Shown here: piece by piece, positions 33,665-41,745 of the stretch
Layout: each line of letters starts with the position of its first letter
How positions within the stretch are numbered: the stretch's first letter is position 1
From: Porphyromonas uenonis 60-3
GTDB lineage: Bacteria > Bacteroidota > Bacteroidia > Bacteroidales > Porphyromonadaceae
Assembly (NCBI RefSeq): GCF_000174775.1
Contig: NZ_ACLR01000183.1
Location: forward strand, 1 to 41,745
Reading direction: 5' to 3'
DNA: 41,745 bases
Position numbers and translations under genes: made by a program
Notes under the pieces: model-generated
Told to the model about the DNA's origin: nothing
The model's database searches: none
The model's input: only the letters and a program-made list of their open reading frames with translations

Positions 33665-36238
33665 TCAGAACGAGATCCAGCGAACGTAAGCGAAGTCCAT
33701 CAGATGAGGTAGCTCGGGTAGATAGGGACGCAGACGCACTGCTATCTGATATTTGCCTGGCTGAGCCGATGGCACCGTTAGCTCATAGGTACGGGTTGTC
33801 CCCATGCGTGGCATCACCTCGTGAAAGAGATCCTTGCCCACATACTGCACTTCGCCCGTCAGATCGTCCCGCGTCGTAACAATCAGCTCGGCAACGAGCT
33901 CTGCCTCCACTTGTCCCGCATCGATCGTCACCCTAAAGGTCGGATCGCTATGCTGGCCGTTGTAGTTTGGCTCTCGCATGACCCCCTCGAAGGTCGCCTC
34001 CTGCACGGTGATCGTATCCCATGTGGCAGCGACCCGTTGCTTCCAAGCAACGATATCACGAGCCTGCTGGTAGCCCTGATGCTCTAGGAGCTCGGAGCGT
34101 ACTGCCAACTTATTGTAGAGGCGCTCGTAGTAGTCATCCAGCATGCGACGCATCGTAAAGTGTGGCGCGATGTAGAGCATCGAGCGCTTGATATAGTCTA
34201 CCCAGCGATCCGAGCAACCAGTCGGCATATCGGCATAGTAAGTAGGTACGATCTCCTGCTCTATGAGCTGATAAATCGTCATGGCATCGAGCTGATCCTG
34301 CAGATGCTGATCGGTGTAAGTGCGCTCTGCCGAGAGTGCCCAGCCAGCGCCCTCCTTGTACCCTTCGTACCACCAGCCGTCCAGCACGGAGAGGTTGAGG
34401 ACTCCGTTCATCTCGGCCTTTTCACCAGAAGTACCAGAGGCCTCCATGAGGCGCGTCGGATTGTTGAGCCATACATCGACACCCGGGATAAGCGTCTTGG
34501 CAAGCGCTATGTCGTAGTCAGGTAGGAAGATGATTTTACCGACAAACTGTGGCATACGGCTCACCTCTATGATGCGCTTGATGAGCGCCTGCCCACCGCC
34601 ATCGGCAGGGTGCGCCTTGCCCGCAAAGATAAAGCGAACGGGTCGCTCCTCGTTGTCTAGTATCTTTGCCAAAGTCTCTAGATCCTCAAAGAGCAGATGA
34701 GCACGCTTGTAAGTGGCGAAGCGGCGGGAGAAGCCTATGTAAAGGGCCCGCTCCTGTAGTTCGTCAAGCGTTGCCTTAGCAAGCTGTGGCGGCAGTCCTA
34801 TCTCTCCGTGAGTCTTTATGATCGTGCTCTGGATGTGCTGTATCAGTCGTCTCTTCAGGCACTGGCGTATCTGACGTATATCCTCGCTCGGCACACTCAT
34901 GATCCTAGCCCACATCTCCTCCTGAGACTGATGGTTCAGGTAGTCAGCGCCGAAGTGACGGACGAAGAACTGCTGCCACTCAGGCGCTGCCCAGGTAGGC
35001 AAGTGCACCCCATTCGTTACATAGGAGACGTGGCTCTCCTCGGGAAAGAAACCCTCCCATACAGGAGCAAACATACGCTTCGACACATCGCCATGAAGCT
35101 TGCTCACGCCATTGGCCTCCTGCGAAGTGTGTAGCGCCAAGACGCTCATGGAGAACTTACCACCGCTCCCGTGGCTGTCCTTGCCCAGCTGGATAAACTC
35201 ATCACGAGAGATACCCAGACGACTATAGAAGGGAGTGAAGTAACGATCTATCAAAGCATCCTCAAAGTAGTCATGACCCGCTGGCACAGGCGTATGCACC
35301 GTATAGAGCGAAGAAGCGCGCACCACCTCCAGTGCCACGTCACAGGGCAAGCCCCTATCCTCCACTAGATTGACCAGTCGCTCCACATTCATAAAGGCTG
35401 CATGACCCTCATTCATATGGTACACATCACACGTGATGCCGAGCTGCTTGAGCAGCATCGTACCACCGATACCTAGGAGGTACTCCTGACGGAGTCGATT
35501 CTCCCAGTCACCACCATAGAGGCTGTGGGTAATGCTCTTCGCCAGATCTCCATTCTCAGGCACATCCGTGTCTAGCAGATAGAGCGACACACGACCTACC
35601 GGCACACGCCACACCTGACAAGCCACAGGCAGCGAAGCCATCTCCAGATGTAGTGTCAGACGCTCACCACGCTCGTTGAGTACGGGCTCAAGGGGCAGAT
35701 TGTGAAAGTTTTGCGGCACATAGTGCGCCACCTGATTACCACTTGGGTCAAGGCTCTGTGTGAAGTAACCGTAGCGATAAAGGAGCCCCACGGCGGTGAG
35801 CCGAACGTTGCTATCGCTCGCCTCCTTGACATAGTCACCCGCGAGGATGCCTAAGCCTCCCGAGTAAATGTGTAGCGTATTGCTAATGCCGTACTCCATG
35901 CAGAAGTAAGCGACCGAGGGACGCGTCTCATCGGGACGCTCCTGCAGATAAGCCTGCAGCTCATCGTACAGCGCCTGCACCTCTGCGAGGAAGTGCTGGT
36001 CCTGGCAAAGCTCCGCTATACGCTCCGCCCCTAGGAGGTGAAGCATCCAGCAAGGATTGCCATCAGTCTGCGCCCATAGCTCAGGGTCAATAGACTGAAA
36101 GAGTCGTATCGCCCGTGGTTGCCAAGACCACCATAAGTTCATCGTCAACGCCCTGAGCGATTGTAGCTCTGCCGGGAGGTTAGACTGGCTGTATATCTCT
36201 GTCCACTGCGGTGGATTACACTTGTATTGTGGTATCAT
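33665..36238 (-). CDS. glgP: Alpha-glucan (glycogen) phosphorylase
   Basis: An 857-residue enzyme that releases glucose-1-phosphate from glycogen or maltodextrin. An N-terminal DUF3417 region (LRALTMNLWWSWQPRAIRLF) and YFCMEYGISNTLHIYSGGLGILAGDYVKEASD mark the short-form phosphorylases of the Thermotoga type. VHMNEGHAAF-like YHMNEGHAAF and NPTRLMEASGTSGEKAEMNGVLNLSVLDGWW contain active-site residues, the latter including the PLP-binding lysine. A C-terminal beta domain, RTYELTVPSAQPGKYQIAVRLRPYL, ends the protein. It stands as a single-gene unit with its own terminator. No other glycogen genes are in the window. Confidence 0.93.
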   Translation of the reverse strand: MIPQYKCNPPQWTEIYSQSNLPAELQSLRALTMNLWWSWQPRAIRLFQSIDPELWAQTDGNPCWMLHLLGAERIAELCQDQHFLAEVQALYDELQAYLQERPDETRPSVAYFCMEYGISNTLHIYSGGLGILAGDYVKEASDSNVRLTAVGLLYRYGYFTQSLDPSGNQVAHYVPQNFHNLPLEPVLNERGERLTLHLEMASLPVACQVWRVPVGRVSLYLLDTDVPENGDLAKSITHSLYGGDWENRLRQEYLLGIGGTMLLKQLGITCDVYHMNEGHAAFMNVERLVNLVEDRGLPCDVALEVVRASSLYTVHTPVPAGHDYFEDALIDRYFTPFYSRLGISRDEFIQLGKDSHGSGGKFSMSVLALHTSQEANGVSKLHGDVSKRMFAPVWEGFFPEESHVSYVTNGVHLPTWAAPEWQQFFVRHFGADYLNHQSQEEMWARIMSVPSEDIRQIRQCLKRRLIQHIQSTIIKTHGEIGLPPQLAKATLDELQERALYIGFSRRFATYKRAHLLFEDLETLAKILDNEERPVRFIFAGKAHPADGGGQALIKRIIEVSRMPQFVGKIIFLPDYDIALAKTLIPGVDVWLNNPTRLMEASGTSGEKAEMNGVLNLSVLDGWWYEGYKEGAGWALSAERTYTDQHLQDQLDAMTIYQLIEQEIVPTYYADMPTGCSDRWVDYIKRSMLYIAPHFTMRRMLDDYYERLYNKLAVRSELLEHQGYQQARDIVAWKQRVAATWDTITVQEATFEGVMREPNYNGQHSDPTFRVTIDAGQVEAELVAELIVTTRDDLTGEVQYVGKDLFHEVMPRMGTTRTYELTVPSAQPGKYQIAVRLRPYLPELPHLMDFAYVRWISF

Positions 36239-36355
36239 CTTGCGTCTGTTCTATAGATCCGTCTACCTAAAGACACCACTAAGGTACGACTATTTCGTGC
36301 AATGGCTGTTACAAAAAACATTGCCACACCGTTGGCACTAGATTTTCATGGGCAT

Positions 36356-36413
36356 GAAAATCCATTTTCTCCCGTATGAAAATCCATTTTCCTACCGAGG
36401 AAAATCCATTTTC
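36356..36413 (+). repeat. 22-nt tandem repeat, three units
   Basis: GAAAATCCATTTTC occurs at 36356-36369, 36378-36391 and 36400-36413, exactly 22 nt apart. The spacers are TCCCGTAT and CTACCGAG. The geometry (14-nt near-palindrome plus 8-nt spacer) is the same as at 1-54 with a different core. Confidence 0.85.
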
Positions 36414-36521
36414 ATAGGCATGAAAAAAGTTGGACACCCCAAGTGGACGTATGATCGGGAGGGGGCATCAATGGCACTATCAAGGAAATCGACGGATTGC
36501 TCAGTGGAGATTTTGGAAACT

Positions 36522-36631
36522 CCAGCGAGGAACGGGAAAATTCTTCGGAACTTCGAAATCTTTCTTCCGAAGTTTCATTTCATTCTTCCGAACTTTTATT
36601 TCCCGGTTCCGTGGGGAATTTTCGTTTGCTC
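36522..36631 (+). repeat. 110-bp repeat array, partner of 15459-15568
   Basis: An array of 21-nt units (TTCTTCCGAAGTTTCATTT and variants), nearly identical to the inverse of 15459-15568. Weaker units continue to about 36660. Confidence 0.85.
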
Positions 36632-36751
36632 CGTGAAGCTTCTCGATTTCCTCGGGAGAAATCGCAATCAGCGGAGATGCCCGCTTCGCTGTAAAGTAAG
36701 CCTACAGCGCTGTACAGCGAGGTTTTAGCCACGTCCCCCTTAGGACAACAA

Positions 36752-36790
36752 GAAAAGGTCACGACAAGGAGCGATCCTGCCGTGACCTTT
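36752..36790 (-). terminator. Terminator after Ca2+-ATPase copy 2
   Basis: AAAGGTCACG (36754-36763) pairs with CGTGACCTTT (36781-36790), with an inner CAGGA/TCCTG stem. The minus strand continues as TTTTCTTGTTG. Confidence 0.75.
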
Positions 36791-36825
36791 CGGGTGTTTA
36801 ATAGCTATTTAGTGGCTATTTAGCG

Positions 36826-39516
36826 CTAACTCTTCTTTTTGGTCAAGAGGTGCCACAGCTCACGCACCCAGAGGACGAGCGAGGAGGCGATGACGATGAT
36901 GACCCAGTCGATGAACTTGAGCCCTGTCACGTTGAAGAACTGCTGTAGTCCTGGCACCTCGACCATCGCAACCTGACCAATGAGGATGATGGCGACGATG
37001 ATGAGCAGTCCGCGACACCCCTTGAAGTGGAGCGCACTGCGTCCAGTCTCGAAGGCGCGCGCATTGAAGAGGTAGAAGAAGTGCGTCATCACGAAGATCG
37101 TGAAGAGGAGCGTCTGCTCGTACGCTGAGACGTGACCCTTGGTGCCGAGCTGCATCGTGAGCAGGTCGGTCAGCTGCGTCACATCGGTGCGCTGGAAGAT
37201 ATAGAGTAGCACCAGGAGCAGCGCAAAGAAGAAGCTACCCACGCCAATGATCTCACGCAGCATTGGGCTGTTGAGAATGAAGGCGTTGCGGTCACGTGGT
37301 TTGTCTTTCATCACACTCTCAGAGGGTGGTAGCGAGGCAAGCGCCATGGCGGCGAAGGTGTCCATGATCAGATTGATCCAGAGCATCTGCGTGACGGTCA
37401 GCGGGGACTCTGTACCCATGAAGGCACCACAGAGAACCAGTAGACAGGCGGTCACATTGACGGTCAACTGGAAGAGAAGGAAGCGCTGGATGTTTTGATA
37501 AAGTGAGCGTCCCCACATGACTGCCTTGCCGATACTGCTAAAGGAGTTGTCGATGATGGTAATGTCGGAAGCCTCCTTGGCAACGCTCGTGCCATCGCCC
37601 ATGGAGAGCCCCACGTGCGCTGCACGGAGAGCCGGCGCATCGTTGGTGCCGTCGCCAGTGACAGCCACTACGTGACCATTGTTTTGGAGCGCCTCGACGA
37701 GTCGCTTTTTGTCCATCGGACGAGCTCGAGAGATGATCTTTAGCTCGTTGACACGTGCTAGGAGCTCTTCGTCAGAGAGCGCTGCGAAGTCAGGTCCTGT
37801 GATGATGCTATTCTCTCCATCTTGGCTATCATCCCACAGGCCGATCTGACGAGCTATCTCGCGTGCCGTGCCAGAGGTGTCGCCTGTGACTACCTTCACA
37901 TCGATCCCCGCATGGACACACTCCTGCACCGCTGCAGGCACCTCCACGCGGACGGGGTCAGCGATGGCGACTACACCGATGAAGCAGAGCTTGCTGGCGG
38001 TCAATTGACTAAACTCAATGACTGAGTCGCCCTCCTCAACCAACTGGTAGGCAAAGCCTAGCGTACGCATAGCGCGATGCTGATACTCGGTCAACTGCTG
38101 CTCCAGCTCTTCTCGGCTCACGGCAGACTCAGCGCAGAGGTCAAAGACGATCTCGGGGGCTCCCTTAATATAGAGTACCCGCTTGCCTTGCAGACGAGTC
38201 GACTCAACGAGCGTCACCATATACTTGCGCTCTGTGGAGAATGGAACCTCAGCGACCGTCTCCGCTTGCTCTCGCAAAGAGCGATAGTCGACGCCCTGAC
38301 CGTGAAGCCATAGGAGCAGAGCGCCTTCCGTTGGATTGCCTAGCACCTGTGGATTGGCGGGGTCGGAGAGGTCGAGCGAAGCGGTTGAATTGACCGCAAT
38401 GCCCTCGTGGAGTAGATCCTGAGGGGTGTCGCCGTAGAGCTTCATCTCGTCGACGCTCATCTGGTTTTGCGTTAGGGTACCCGTCTTATCGGTACAGATG
38501 ACGGTGGTCGCGCCCATCGTTTCGCAGGCGTGCATCTTGCGCACCAAGTTATTGGTCCGTAGCATGCGACGCATACTGTAGGCTAGACTCAGCGTCACCG
38601 CCATTGGCAAACCCTCTGGCACCGCCACAACGATCAGCGTCACGGCAATCATCAAGGTCTGCAGGATGTATGCAAAGAAGGGGGTAGCCTGCTCTACAGA
38701 GCCAAAGATGTCGGTACCGTTGGTGACTAGGTAAACGATGACACGCCCTATGACGATGAGGGCTGCGATGCCGTAGCTCACCCATGTGATCCAGTTGCTC
38801 AGACCGTCGAGCTGTTCGCTCAGCGGGGTCTTGACACCCTCTTCGATCTGAACCGCTTCGAACACTTTGCCTTGCTCCGTCTTGTCGCCCACGGCGAGGA
38901 CTTTGCAGATGCCGTGCCCCTCCATCACTTTGGTCCCTTTCATCACATGATTGGTGGGGTAGGTGGCGCCTTGGTCAAACTCCTCTGGGCGAACGCTCTT
39001 GTTGCAAAACGGTTCGCCCGTGAGGGTTGACTCGTCCATCTGTAGCATCGTCGCCTCGAGTAGCTCGCAGTCGGCTGGCACCTCCTCGCCACTGTCTAGG
39101 ATTACGATGTCGCCTACGACCACTTCACGGCGAGGCACCTGCGTTACGTTGCCATTGCGGATGAGCGTCACCAGCTCATCGTCATGTGCCTGATTGAGGA
39201 TGGTGAACTCCTTGTCTGCTTGTAGCTCAAAGTAGAAGGCAAGCCCCGTGGCAAGTAGGATCGCTACGAAGATACCCACAGGCTCGAAGAAGACCTCGGC
39301 GCCCTGTCCTAGCCCAAAGTACTCGTAGCAGGAGATGCCGACGGAGAGTCCACCAGCAATCAGCAAGATGATGATCAGCGGGTCGGTAAACTTCTCCAAA
39401 AACTGTCGCCATAGTGGCTCCTTCTGAGGCGGTGTCAATACATTCGCTCCGTGCTCCTTGCGACTCTCTAGTACCTGAGCGTCAGTCAGTCCCGTGTAGT
39501 GATGTTTTTCTTCCAT
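36826..39516 (-). CDS. Calcium-translocating P-type ATPase, PMCA type (copy 2)
   Basis: An 896-residue paralog of the pump at 1187-3871, with near-identical motif spacing: STLTGEP, VAVPEGLPMAVTLSLAYSMRRM, DKTGTLTQN, KGAPE, VTGDGTNDAPAL. The two align over their full length by eye, but neither is a recent copy. It stands alone with its own terminator, and hutU upstream is separated by another terminator. This is probably the housekeeping pump, whereas copy 1 belongs to the tubulin/TerD operon (inference). Confidence 0.93.
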   Translation of the reverse strand: MEEKHHYTGLTDAQVLESRKEHGANVLTPPQKEPLWRQFLEKFTDPLIIILLIAGGLSVGISCYEYFGLGQGAEVFFEPVGIFVAILLATGLAFYFELQADKEFTILNQAHDDELVTLIRNGNVTQVPRREVVVGDIVILDSGEEVPADCELLEATMLQMDESTLTGEPFCNKSVRPEEFDQGATYPTNHVMKGTKVMEGHGICKVLAVGDKTEQGKVFEAVQIEEGVKTPLSEQLDGLSNWITWVSYGIAALIVIGRVIVYLVTNGTDIFGSVEQATPFFAYILQTLMIAVTLIVVAVPEGLPMAVTLSLAYSMRRMLRTNNLVRKMHACETMGATTVICTDKTGTLTQNQMSVDEMKLYGDTPQDLLHEGIAVNSTASLDLSDPANPQVLGNPTEGALLLWLHGQGVDYRSLREQAETVAEVPFSTERKYMVTLVESTRLQGKRVLYIKGAPEIVFDLCAESAVSREELEQQLTEYQHRAMRTLGFAYQLVEEGDSVIEFSQLTASKLCFIGVVAIADPVRVEVPAAVQECVHAGIDVKVVTGDTSGTAREIARQIGLWDDSQDGENSIITGPDFAALSDEELLARVNELKIISRARPMDKKRLVEALQNNGHVVAVTGDGTNDAPALRAAHVGLSMGDGTSVAKEASDITIIDNSFSSIGKAVMWGRSLYQNIQRFLLFQLTVNVTACLLVLCGAFMGTESPLTVTQMLWINLIMDTFAAMALASLPPSESVMKDKPRDRNAFILNSPMLREIIGVGSFFFALLLVLLYIFQRTDVTQLTDLLTMQLGTKGHVSAYEQTLLFTIFVMTHFFYLFNARAFETGRSALHFKGCRGLLIIVAIILIGQVAMVEVPGLQQFFNVTGLKFIDWVIIVIASSLVLWVRELWHLLTKKKS

Positions 39517-39545
39517 TAGTCCGTGAGTATCTAGTAAAAGTGTGG

Positions 39546-39597
39546 AAAAAAGCCTCGCCCCCTTAGCAGTGCGCTTAGGGAGGCGAGGCTTTTCGTT
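39546..39597 (-). terminator. Terminator after hutU
   Basis: AAAGCCTCGCC (39549-39559) pairs with GGCGAGGCTTT (39582-39592), with partial pairing further inside. The minus strand then has a run of T, and the plus-strand side also has TTTT, so it may work both ways. Confidence 0.8.
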
Positions 39598-39614
39598 AGA
39601 TATTCGATGAAGGT

Positions 39615-41609
39615 TTACTTGAGAACCTCATCGAGGAGTGCGTCATCCACGAGGAAGGGGATGGTGATGTGGTAGAGGTCAGAGTGCTCCTCGTTGAACT
39701 CGCGAGAGGTAGACAGAGCGTTCTCATTGCGAGCCCAAGCACGACGAGCGACACCGCCCATCACGTCCCAAGTCATAGCCTGACGTAGGATCTCGTCGAC
39801 ACGACGGCTACCATCGAGGACCATACCAAAGCCTCCGTTGATCGCCTTACCGACACCGACGCCACCACCGTTGTGCAGAGCGACGAGGCTCATACCACGA
39901 GCGCAGTTGCCCGCAAAGCACTGGACAGCCATGTCGGCCATGACGTTACTACCGTCACGTATGTTGGATGTCTCGCGGAAGGGGCTATCCGTACCGCTCA
40001 CATCGTGGTGGTCACGACCGATCATGATCGGGCCAACCTCGCCACGACGTACCATATCGTTGAACTTAAGTGCGATCTTCAGACGACCCGCAGCGTCCTG
40101 GTAGAGGATACGAGCCTCGGTACCGACGACGAGCTGATTCTTCTCAGCGTCGCGGATCCATATATAGTTGTCACGATCCTGCTCACGACGATCTGGGTCG
40201 ATGCACTCCATAGCAGCGTGGTCGGTCTTGATCAGATCCTCGTGATTGTGGCTGAGGCATACCCAGCGGAATGGGCCATAGCCGTAGTCAAAGAGCTCAG
40301 GACCCATGATGTCCTCTACATAGCTTGGCCAGATGAAGCCATCCTTGTCGTCTACGCCATTGCGAGAGATCTCCTGGATGCCAGCATCAAAGCAAGCCTT
40401 CATAAAGGCATTACCATAGTCAAAGAAGTAAGTGCCACGAGCCACAAGAGCCTTGACAGCCTCGTAGTGACGGTGCAGACCCTTGTCGACCTCCTGACAG
40501 AAGCGCTCTCTGTCGTGTGCGAGCAAGTCGGTACGCTCCTCAAAGGTAAGCGATACAGGACAGTAACCACCCTCGTAGACAGCGTGACAGCTCGTCTGAT
40601 CGGAGAGTAGGTCGACATGAATGTTGTGCTCAACGCAGTACTCCAGCAGATCCACTACATTACCGTGGTACGCGATAGAGCACGGCTCACCAGCCTTCAT
40701 ACCCTGCTCAGCGAGCTTAAGCGCCTCAGGGATTGTCTCTGCAATGTGCTTGACCCAGCCCTGATTGTGACGAGTCATGATACGAGACATATCTACCTCA
40801 GCGATGATAGAGGTAGCACCTGCGATGTCAGCAGCCTTAGGCTGTGCACCACTCATACCGCCTAGACCAGAGGAGATAAAGAGCTTGCCAGCGAGGTTGC
40901 CACCGCTAGGGATGTGTAGCTGCTGACGGCCAGCGTTGAGTAGCGTATTGAACGTCCCGTGTACGATACCTTGTGGCCCGATGTACATCCAGCCACCAGC
41001 GGTCATCTGACCATAGTTGGCGACGCCCATCTGAGCTGCTATCTCCCAGTCCTTGATATTGTCGTAGAGACCGACCATCATGGAGTTGGTGATGATGACA
41101 CGAGGAGCAGAGGGGTGCGAGGCGAAAAGTCCCAGTGGGTGTCCGCTCTCGATGACTAGGGTCTGATCCTGTGTGAGCTCCTCGAGGTACTTGATGATGA
41201 GGCGGTACTGGAGCCAGTTTTGGCATACCTGACCTGTCTCACCGTAGGTTACAAGCTCATAAGGATAGAGCGCTACAGCATGCGATAGGTTGTTGTGGAT
41301 CATCACCTGGAAGGCCTTACCCTCGATACACTTACCCTTGTAGCTATCGATGGGACCAGCCTTGAGATCGCCCTCGGGACGATAACGGTAGGCGTAGATC
41401 TTACCACGCTCCTTGAGCTCCTTGAGGAACTCGGGTGCGAGCTCAGCGTGGAGTTCTTTAGGTACATAGCGTAGCGCATTCTGTAGTGCCACACGTGTTT
41501 GTGCAGGGGTCAAGCTATAGCCCCTATCAGGTGCTCGACGGATGCCCTCCTCAAAGGTGGGGTACTTGGGCAGCGTAGCATCAAGTGTAAACTTACAAGT
41601 TCTCTTCAT
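39615..41609 (-). CDS. hutU: Urocanate hydratase
   Basis: A protein of 664 residues, which converts urocanate to imidazolone propionate in histidine breakdown. I chose the ATG at 41609 (MKRTCKFTLDATLPKYPTFEEGIRRAP). An upstream TTG at 41645 would overlap the -7 box. Visible urocanase features include YETGQVCQNW-like YGETGQVCQNWLQYRLI, GWMYIGPQGIVHGTFNT, SGLGGMSGAQPKAADIAG (the NAD-binding glycine loop) and a C-terminal NGGGVGVGKAINGGFGMVLDGS. This is the long Bacteroidetes form; Proteobacterial HutU is about 555 residues. No other hut genes are in view, although they may lie outside the window. Confidence 0.94.
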   Translation of the reverse strand: MKRTCKFTLDATLPKYPTFEEGIRRAPDRGYSLTPAQTRVALQNALRYVPKELHAELAPEFLKELKERGKIYAYRYRPEGDLKAGPIDSYKGKCIEGKAFQVMIHNNLSHAVALYPYELVTYGETGQVCQNWLQYRLIIKYLEELTQDQTLVIESGHPLGLFASHPSAPRVIITNSMMVGLYDNIKDWEIAAQMGVANYGQMTAGGWMYIGPQGIVHGTFNTLLNAGRQQLHIPSGGNLAGKLFISSGLGGMSGAQPKAADIAGATSIIAEVDMSRIMTRHNQGWVKHIAETIPEALKLAEQGMKAGEPCSIAYHGNVVDLLEYCVEHNIHVDLLSDQTSCHAVYEGGYCPVSLTFEERTDLLAHDRERFCQEVDKGLHRHYEAVKALVARGTYFFDYGNAFMKACFDAGIQEISRNGVDDKDGFIWPSYVEDIMGPELFDYGYGPFRWVCLSHNHEDLIKTDHAAMECIDPDRREQDRDNYIWIRDAEKNQLVVGTEARILYQDAAGRLKIALKFNDMVRRGEVGPIMIGRDHHDVSGTDSPFRETSNIRDGSNVMADMAVQCFAGNCARGMSLVALHNGGGVGVGKAINGGFGMVLDGSRRVDEILRQAMTWDVMGGVARRAWARNENALSTSREFNEEHSDLYHITIPFLVDDALLDEVLK

Positions 41610-41642
41610 ATTTACTGGTTGCGATCTTAATTTCAAGTCCCA

Positions 41643-41650
41643 CAAAGATA
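41643..41650 (-). promoter_or_regulatory. -7 box of hutU
   Basis: TATCTTTG on the minus strand fits TAnnTTTG, with a 33-nt gap to the ATG. No clear -33 TTG was found. Confidence 0.45.
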
Positions 41651-41696
41651 CTAAAAACTCTCCGATACGTATACATGTCCCTTAGGGTATAATAGA

Positions 41697-41740
41697 AATT
41701 AGAAGATAGAGATTAGAAGATAGAGATTAGAAGTTAGTTC
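41697..41740. repeat. Partial modular repeat at the right edge
   Basis: Tandem words AGATTAGAAGAT are the reverse of the TCTAATCTCTAAC module at 18262-18310 and 19500-19530. Confidence 0.6.
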
Positions 41741-41745
41741 TTGGG

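Noticed and set aside
36356-36413. Possible CRISPR array
   Set aside because: Repeats are 14 nt with 8-nt similar spacers; there are no unique spacers of 30 nt or more and no cas genes.
36348-36728. Open frame of 126 codons upstream of Ca2+-ATPase copy 2
   Set aside because: Its peptide is the translation of the 22-nt and 21-nt repeat arrays.
39873-40610. Long plus-strand frame of 245 codons inside hutU
   Set aside because: It is the antisense shadow of a well-conserved urocanase region.

Overview
The window looks like a chromosome segment from a Bacteroidetes bacterium, most likely Porphyromonas (inference). The grounds are a PMCA-type Ca2+-ATPase, a Bat (Bacteroides aerotolerance) operon, the long Bacteroidetes form of urocanate hydratase, a DUF3417-type glucan phosphorylase, and repeated promoters of the Bacteroidetes type (TTG, about 20 nt, TAnnTTTG). 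No rRNA, tRNA or CRISPR array was seen.

Region 1 (about 220-15180) is the most unusual part. Ten co-directional genes lie between one good promoter and one strong terminator. In order they encode a lipoprotein, a Ca2+-transporting P-type ATPase, a second lipoprotein, a three-TM protein, a tubulin/FtsZ-like GTPase, a giant Hsp70/actin-fold ATPase, a degenerate Hsp70-like protein with a TPR tail, two tandem TerD-like proteins, and a single-TM protein ending in a Cpl-7 (CW_7) cell-wall-binding repeat. The two TerD-like proteins and the CW_7 protein share an N-terminal K-V/I-T-L-R motif. I infer an envelope-spanning, calcium-linked machine with tubulin-like and actin-like components. The TPR gene and the first TerD gene are broken by single-base frameshifts as sequenced.

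Region 2 (15180-17200) holds repeats and a lipoprotein thioredoxin followed by thiol peroxidase (tpx). Region 3 (17188-28070) is a Bat operon: MoxR ATPase, DUF58 protein, TM protein, BatA, BatB, BatC and BatD. It is split between DUF58 and the TM gene by a 3.1-kb AT-rich island (19394-22513). The island is bounded by inverted repeats and 11-bp direct repeats. It carries small immunity-like genes, a remnant of an Rhs/YD-repeat protein and nested repeats.

Region 4 (28368-31940) is a proS-queC-helicase operon. Region 5 (31968-41650, minus strand) holds a frameshifted exported metallophosphoesterase, glucan phosphorylase, a second Ca2+-ATPase paralogous to the first, and urocanate hydratase.

Most longer intergenic gaps contain arrays of a degenerate 21-22-nt repeat family. 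One 110-bp stretch occurs twice, inverted, 21 kb apart, with about 3 mismatches by eye. A second modular repeat (GGCTGTTGGCT / ATCGGA / TCTAATCTCTAAC) also recurs. At least eight single-base indels break or locally shift reading frames, several of them in homopolymers. They are either sequencing artefacts or real variation and need a read-level check.
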